DNA of 27,019 nt from Phoronis ovalis (lineage: Eukaryota > Phoronida > Phoronidae): contig JAOXYB010045725.1 in assembly GCA_028565635.1 (NCBI GenBank), positions 1 through 27,019 on the forward strand. The letters are read 5' to 3'. Every line of letters starts with the position of its first letter. The first letter of the stretch is position 1. Of this stretch, positions 21,701-27,019 are shown piece by piece. A program made the translations under genes and the position numbers. Under the pieces are notes generated by a model that ran no database searches, was not told the DNA's origin, and saw only the letters and a list, made by a program, of their open reading frames with translations.

Positions 21701-24602
21701 GAGGTGGACTAAGCATGACTTCAGCACTGATCGCTATTTGTGGCAATAAAACTATACAGGGAATGTTGCACAGTCCTACTCAAGGCAAAAATGTTTACAA
21801 AAAAAAATCATGTAACGAAACGCATACATATGATGACAAGTTGTCTATTTTGTACATGGAATATGATCTTGCAAATGCAATATTGCGCATACAACATATA
21901 GGTCAACCTACTGGGCCGGGAAGAATGTTCAATCGAGATTGAATGTTATAGTGCGAACAATTGTAATCGCGATTAGACTTTTTTCTGGCTAATATTTTGA
22001 TCGGGATCGTCCATTCGAACAAGTCTTAAGAATTATACATGCTGGTTCATGAGTTAACAAAGTGCATACATTTATTACCATGGTGATGAAGGGTTAAGAA
22101 TTGTATTTATAATGTTTCGTAAAAAAATCTTTTATGATTACTAGGACATTGTAGAGTATGTCAATATTTTATAGTCGAGGACATGTATGTGTCCCACAAA
22201 TGTTTCCTAATTTCACGAATCATCAGACCATGAAGATGCACCAACAAAGGGATAAATCAATCCAGGAACATAATTATGGGATGCACATGTGTCCTGGACT
22301 ATAATACTTTATATTTCCACTGGCTTGCAACATATAAGATTTGCCGACAGTTAATTGCATTTATTACTTGCTGCGAATCACACGCTTAGTTTATTTGGCC
22401 ATGACTACTTCAGCAACTATGCCATTTACTTGAAATACCTGCTTAACATTTGTACCTTATTCGCTGTTTGTACCCTATGCGCCATGACTTCTCTATTTTT
22501 TTAATGTCAAAGATGTGCCAAAAGTTGTAAATTATTAGTAATTTGTTTTTGAAAGTTTAATGGTCAAATAATTTTCTGGTGCAAGTGTTGTGGGAAATAA
22601 AAACATAATAAATCAACTATTTTAGACAATTTTGTTATACCTGTATTACCTGAATTATGTATTTAATTAATATCTAAGTGTGACAACCATTATATTACCT
22701 TTTCTGATAATTTAACTGCTGTTGGGTTAATGATTTTATTGTCTTTCACAGTAAGTATAACAGGATTTTAAAAACAATAAAGTAATTGTTTTTGAAAATA
22801 GTGACCATTGGTCAGGCGTATCACATTGTACTTAAACACATCTTTCTCCCATTTGTTTTCAATTAAATTGTCCATAAGTGTTATTTAATATTTTCAAATG
22901 TAAATATAGAATTAATAACTCATTTTGCATACAATTATTATAAACTATCTACTAGGCAGTAAGTGCACAATCATGCATTCTTTAAGCAGAGGCACATTCT
23001 ATAAGGCAAACATACTTCAGATATTAATCTCATCATAGTCGATAAGAAATATGCTAATATTTCCTACTACCTTCATTTTACTGAAAGAATATGATAGTTT
23101 TGACAACATGTTTAATCTGTGTGACATCAATGAAATATGTATCTAAATGTATTTTACACAGATAGTACAAGATACCACTGTCAATACTTCTGGGAGGGAT
23201 AATACTTCTTCAAGGATATAGCAGTTGTAGGAATGTTAAATCTTTGATACTACCAGTGCAGTATTTTTTATTCATAAATGTACAGTATTGTATATTTCCA
23301 ATGGTGCTTTGTTTATTTAATTTCTAGGTCACATATTAATCATTCCTTAAAAAATATACCTTTTTTTGTATATGGAATGAAATCTGGGTATGAAATATGT
23401 TTGTGCTGGCAATTGCCGATTAGATACCATTAGCTAGGTTAATAGTTTACTGTTATCTAGTGCAAGTGCTTTTTGGTTCTGTTTGTACTGACCACTACCT
23501 TTATTAGGTTTTCTAGCACTTTCAAGGTATCCTTCTCTCCTCATCGCTTTAATTGTCTGTAAGCCTGGGGGGTACTGACCATATTTTATACGGGGACGTG
23601 CAGCCCAAACTCAAAATATGCACCCATTTTTAGGAATTTTGGTCTCAAAAATGGACCCATTTTTAGGGTTTTCTATCACACAAAGGACCCATTTTTTAAG
23701 GTTTTCTCTCGGTAAAAATTCCCCTGAATAGCTAACTTTAAGTAAAATGGTGAAAAAGCAACCCATTTTTAGTGATTCTATTGAAAAGTAGAACCATTTT
23801 TAGGGATATTTTTTTGAAAAGTTAACCCAGTTTTAGGGATTTATCGGTGAAAAGTGTCCTATTTGGGTGGTACCCCCCTATTTGGGTGGTACCCCCGTAT
23901 TCATATATGTAAGTGCCCCCAGGTCTGTAAGTGTTGTTAACTTTATTTTTGTGAATTATGTCCTAAATATGGAAATAATAAGGATATAAACTAAATGTTG
24001 GCTTTCATGAAATTATCATAAGCTATCACATACCAGTAACTGTTATATACATGTATCATTCTACTTAAATACAGACTATTATACTTGAGGATTCTAATTA
24101 AATTCCTATTTTAAAAAGAAATATTTCTTTCAAATTTAAATTTAATCAGAATTAATCAAGCTTAATGAAGAAAGCTTTCCTTCTTCTCAGAGTTTCTTGA
24201 GTTAAAGGTAGACTGACGAAAATGTTGTGACAAGTTTTACTAAATTTGTGTTATTCTAAAATAATTTAACATCAAACGACCATTACTAGAAATTTAAAAT
24301 ATAAACTTATTTAAAGTTTGTATTCCCTTTTGTGCGAGTGCTCTACCTAAAGTTTTTTTCTGTTTCCTTTGCTGCATTATTTTAATTAAATTATTATTAC
24401 TTAAAGCTTCATTTCAAATTATAAAAATAACTGAATCTCTCTAGAAATTATAGAACTTTGACATATATTGTCATCAATCTAGAACAGGTGTTTCTTTTAG
24501 TATAAAGACACCTATTGTCCATGTCTGAAATAATATAAAGACCTACCTAAAAACTTTCTTATCAATCTTGAGTCTCGAATGATAGGGTCTTCTACAAGCC
24601 AT
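12732..24602 (-). CDS. Large disordered protein with C-terminal GG-W-MGD repeats, family not recognised (3 coding exons, 1255 aa)
   Basis: Coding exons: 24547-24602 (ATG in a strong ACCATGG context), 17150-17324, and one 3537-bp exon 12732-16268 ending in TAA. Donors are GTAGGT and GTAAGT, acceptors TTTGCAG and ATTTCAG, and phases match (2 then 0). N-terminus: basic, starting MACRRPYHSRLKIDKK, then KPTDPMDELPLPELYF near residue 60. A predicted helix or coiled coil follows at about residues 77-110 (LLQIIKDDLELKLQVEDLKK). The next thousand residues are Ser/Asn/Asp/Glu-rich and look disordered. A Lys-rich block lies at about 1070-1118, then three repeats at about 1123, 1138 and 1157 with core GG-I/V-W/Y-M/L-GD. 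The protein ends with a charged helix (RDEEIRLSQREKKKLLKQK). No enzyme motif, signal peptide or membrane segment was seen. I do not recognise the family; a scaffold or cytoskeletal adaptor is a guess. The gene converges on MRPL28. Further 5' non-coding exons are possible. Confidence 0.82.
21451..22028. mobile_element. ~578-bp TIR element with repeated AATCGCGATTA-like motifs
   Basis: The left end AAGGACTTGTTCGCACGG matches the inverse of the right end (CCATTCGAACAAGTCTTAAG). Inside, the pairing of a TTCGCA-type and an AATCG-GATTA-type motif recurs in both orientations near 21460, 21525, 21605, 21952 and 22000. Two open frames (21457-21648, 21715-21942) show no transposase motif. Flanking target duplication is not clear. 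Non-autonomous DNA transposon is the likely class. Confidence 0.65.
22170..22303. mobile_element. 134-bp MITE, TATAGTC...GACTATA
   Basis: TATAGTCGAGGACATGT-TGTGTCCCA at the left is inversely repeated at the right (TGGGATGCACATGTGTCCTGGACTATA). The ends carry TA, which would fit a TA target duplication of the Tc1/mariner type, though two bases are weak evidence. No coding capacity. Confidence 0.7.
23564..23922. mobile_element. Minisatellite-core TIR element with intact 8-bp target duplication
   Basis: Left end CCTGGGGGGTACT, then ATACGGGGACGTGCAGCCCA. Right end GGTACCCCCGTATTC, then AGTGCCCCCAGG, which is the inverse. The direct repeat TCTGTAAG flanks both sides exactly (23556-23563 and 23923-23930 or one base along). 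The core is about seven degenerate ~32-bp units with ACCCATTTTTAGGG, clearest at 23622, 23655, 23687, 23761, 23792 and 23825. No open frame of note. Confidence 0.85.
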
Positions 24603-27019
24603 GGTTTATTTCATAATTTGATGGTCAAGTCTAATTTTAAATTACAGAAATATGTTTCCTTGTCTGACACACACAAACAATGTTGTATAGCAATATGTGT
24701 TCCAGATGCATAAACAGAACATTTAATCCACTTCCATATTGTAATATACATCCATAGCCTGCAAATGCTTCCTGAATTATATCTTAAATTTACACTTCTC
24801 CCAGATATGTTAACTGCAATGTTTAATCCACCTTCACATTTTAAATTTACCACCATAACCTGAGAATAACAGGTTATTGGTTGTAAACTGAGGCAGATGT
24901 TTTTGGGAAAATTAAGCATTGTTACTTTGTGGTAAAGTCTATTTGAATAGGGGTGTTAGTAATTTTGTTGATTTCCATGTTTATCTATTTCTCATAAGAT
25001 CAAATATTAATGATAAAGCAGAATCAAGATACGATAATTTATGTTAACATTTTGTTGGCATTTTTATTAAACATTTTTTATCTCTGCCTGTTTTGCTATG
25101 ATACCTGTCACCCCTCTCTGTTTGTTTGTTTCCTAGCCTTAACTTCTACCTTTTGGTAGTGGCATGCTGTGACTTAACTAAGTATGCTGAGTCATTAAGT
25201 TATTGTTAACAGCACACTTACACAATATTTTCACAAAACATTTAATTGTCTGTTTTGTTGTTTGTGATTATTTAGTAAAGATTATTTAGGGAACCTTGAT
25301 TAACCATCTGTGGAGTGATTCCCCTCAAAGGAGTGCTCTGCTGCAGCACACAACAATAACTTCTCAATCACTGTCTCAGTGAAGGAATTAGAGACAAAAC
25401 CCAGCCGAATTGGAAAATTAGCCATTTTCAGCTCATCCACTTTAAAATTGTTCGAATTAAAAATATACCAACATTATCTTAATACTCCCAACTAAAAAGT
25501 TAACAAAACCATTATTTAGAGTTTCATTGCTTATGAATGGTCAAACAGGATTTAAAGTTTTAATACTTTCGACATTTAATAGCTATAAAACTTTGATAAT
25601 TTTTTTGTTAAAGATTATAATAATAACATTTTTGATGAACAGAAAATCTTACATCTGTTTGGTCACTACAAAATTAAATTACAAAAACTAAACAAAATCT
25701 ACATTACAGATAAACATTATAGGCATTAAAATGACTAGTATTAGAATATTATCCAATAAGAATATTTTATTTTATTTCACTTAATGTGATAATAGATTAT
25801 GTCCATATTGGATTTAGCCAATTATAACTTTTTTCAATCTTTATTATTATTCGTATCCTATGAGAACATGTATAAGAACATAAAACTCTTTTTTCTTATT
25901 AACGTTACAATAGGTTATGAGCATAGTATTTATGAAATTCAAACATTTTAAAACTTGATAACTTTCTTTGTTTTTAATAGTAGAAAGTTAAACTTTGTTT
26001 TTTTGTAATCATGCAGTAGTGATTAAGATCTTATGTAAGAATGGATAATGTTTTTACTGAGTGGTTCCCAAGCATTTTGTAACAAAACTATTTACTCATC
26101 ATTTATCACCCAGTTTTACATTATTAGAAAATGTTGTGACAAGTAAATGACCCTGTATTGTTGCACAATATTGCACATTACTAAAAAAAATTCCACCAAT
26201 TCACATACTGTAGTAGCAATATTGAATATCCATCCAACTATGACTTTATGATAGATGTTATGACGAAATGTGTATTGCAAAGAGGATTTTATCTTTTCAC
26301 TCCCAATTGTAATTGTAACCTAGGGCTACTAATTTCGTGGGCTACTATTTTATTAATTATATAGCTATGTCAAAGTCCTGTGCCTGAGGATATGTAATTT
26401 CTTCTTTGTAACTTACTTTTTATGTCTGCCTGGTGCCCTGTAGCAGCTTAATAGATCTCTTACCAGCCTCATGTCGATTATAGTTGCTCTGTTCTTCTAC
26501 TTCGAAAATATGTTTGTGTCCTTGTATTTATAGGTGTTTTTTTACATCATAACACAGGTGTGGTGATTTATTTTAATATGGGACATCTTTTAGTTTGTTA
26601 TCATATGCCCAGGTCACAATTTTCTCAACTGGCCTGCTGAGTACATATTACTACTTTGACAACAGTTGTTATTTATATGTATGTAATTTTCACAGTATTC
26701 TTACAAGAAATCTGCTTGTCAGTTTACAACAAAGATTAAATTTTGCATGCATAGAATGTTAATGCTGATCTTTATATCTATTACAGCAATCAGCTTCCTG
26801 AAGATAAATTGTCAAATACTTTCTTAGAACTGGTTTACTGATTTGGGGCCTGTCTGTATAATTAGGGTTGCTCCTATAAGGGAGCAAGCCTATTGGTTTT
26901 GTACGATTTCCTTCTTCTTTTTCTTTTTCTTCCAATTTTCAGCAAGCTATATCTCGGAGACGGTTACAGCTAGGAGCTTGATACTTGATGTATGACATCC
27001 CTGGGGTAGGCCATTGTTG
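24603..27019. other. Region upstream of the large gene; no convincing gene
   Basis: AT-rich DNA that should contain the promoter and any 5' UTR exons of the minus-strand large gene. A possible 5' UTR acceptor (AAAATTAG) lies about 30 bases before its ATG. The minus-strand open frame 24611-24919 is 102 codons long but has no recognised composition. No promoter element was identified. Confidence 0.5.
26861..27019. repeat. Possible dispersed repeat entering from the right edge
   Basis: Begins near a near-palindrome GCTCCTATAAGGGAGC (26870-26885), then CAAGCCTATTGG. A long pyrimidine run ends TTTTCAG at about 26942, followed by GC-richer sequence (CTCGGAGACGG). It differs in composition from the flanking AT-rich DNA. 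Truncated by the window, so ends cannot be judged. Confidence 0.3.

Larger units (their letters stand above)
17325..24546. other. 7.2-kb intron 1 of the large minus-strand gene
   Basis: Runs between coding exons 1 and 2 of the large gene. The sequence is AT-rich with no open frame that has matching splice sites. It holds the elements at 21451-22028, 22170-22303 and 23564-23922, which are entered separately. Everything else looks like ordinary intron sequence. Confidence 0.65.

Noticed and set aside
24611-24919. Minus-strand 102-codon open frame upstream of the large gene
   Set aside because: Not in continuous frame with the strong ACCATGG start, no splice sites or recognisable domain. More likely promoter or 5' UTR sequence.
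25310-25490. Plus-strand frame of about 58 codons after CTGCTGCAG (FSITVSVKELETKPSRIGKL)
   Set aside because: Has an acceptor-like AG but ends in a stop without partner exon, poly(A) signal or recognised homology. Could be chance.

Overview
The window is eukaryotic nuclear DNA, most likely from an invertebrate animal. The evidence is AT-rich sequence, multi-exon genes with GT-AG introns (one GC-AG), introns of several kilobases, AATAAA hexamers, nested inverted-repeat transposons, and a gene clearly homologous to animal mitochondrial ribosomal protein L28. I cannot name the species. No prokaryotic, viral, CRISPR, rRNA or tRNA feature was seen.

Three protein-coding genes were assembled by eye from splice sites whose phases agree at every junction. 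(1) A minus-strand gene, 7033 down to 548, has 13 coding exons and 529 residues in the window, and runs off the left edge. I do not recognise the protein. (2) MRPL28 (bL28m), plus strand, 7345-12239, has six coding exons and 231 residues. Its first coding exon supplies only five bases. (3) A minus-strand gene, 24602 down to 12732, has three coding exons and encodes a 1255-residue, largely disordered protein with three C-terminal G-G-x-W/Y-M/L-G-D repeats. Its family is not recognised. Genes 1 and 2 are head-to-head over a 311-bp CpG-rich spacer, probably a shared promoter. Genes 2 and 3 converge tail-to-tail with 492 bp between their stop codons.

The rest is intron and mobile DNA. MRPL28 intron 1 holds a transposon cluster. 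A 374-bp long-TIR element is followed by two elements inserted side by side at the same 9-10 bp target, so the target appears three times. The second of these (E3) is split by two further elements with minisatellite cores.

Four copies of that minisatellite-core family occur (1-149, about 8525-8862, about 8862-9247, 23564-23922). They share GC-rich ends but carry three unrelated ~30-33 bp core units. The copy at 23564-23922 is bounded by a perfect 8-bp target duplication. Other elements are a 721-bp one ending inside a 5' splice site of gene 1, a ~578-bp one with repeated AATCGCGATTA-like motifs, and a 134-bp MITE. The large intron 17325-24546 and the region 24603-27019 show no convincing exon.
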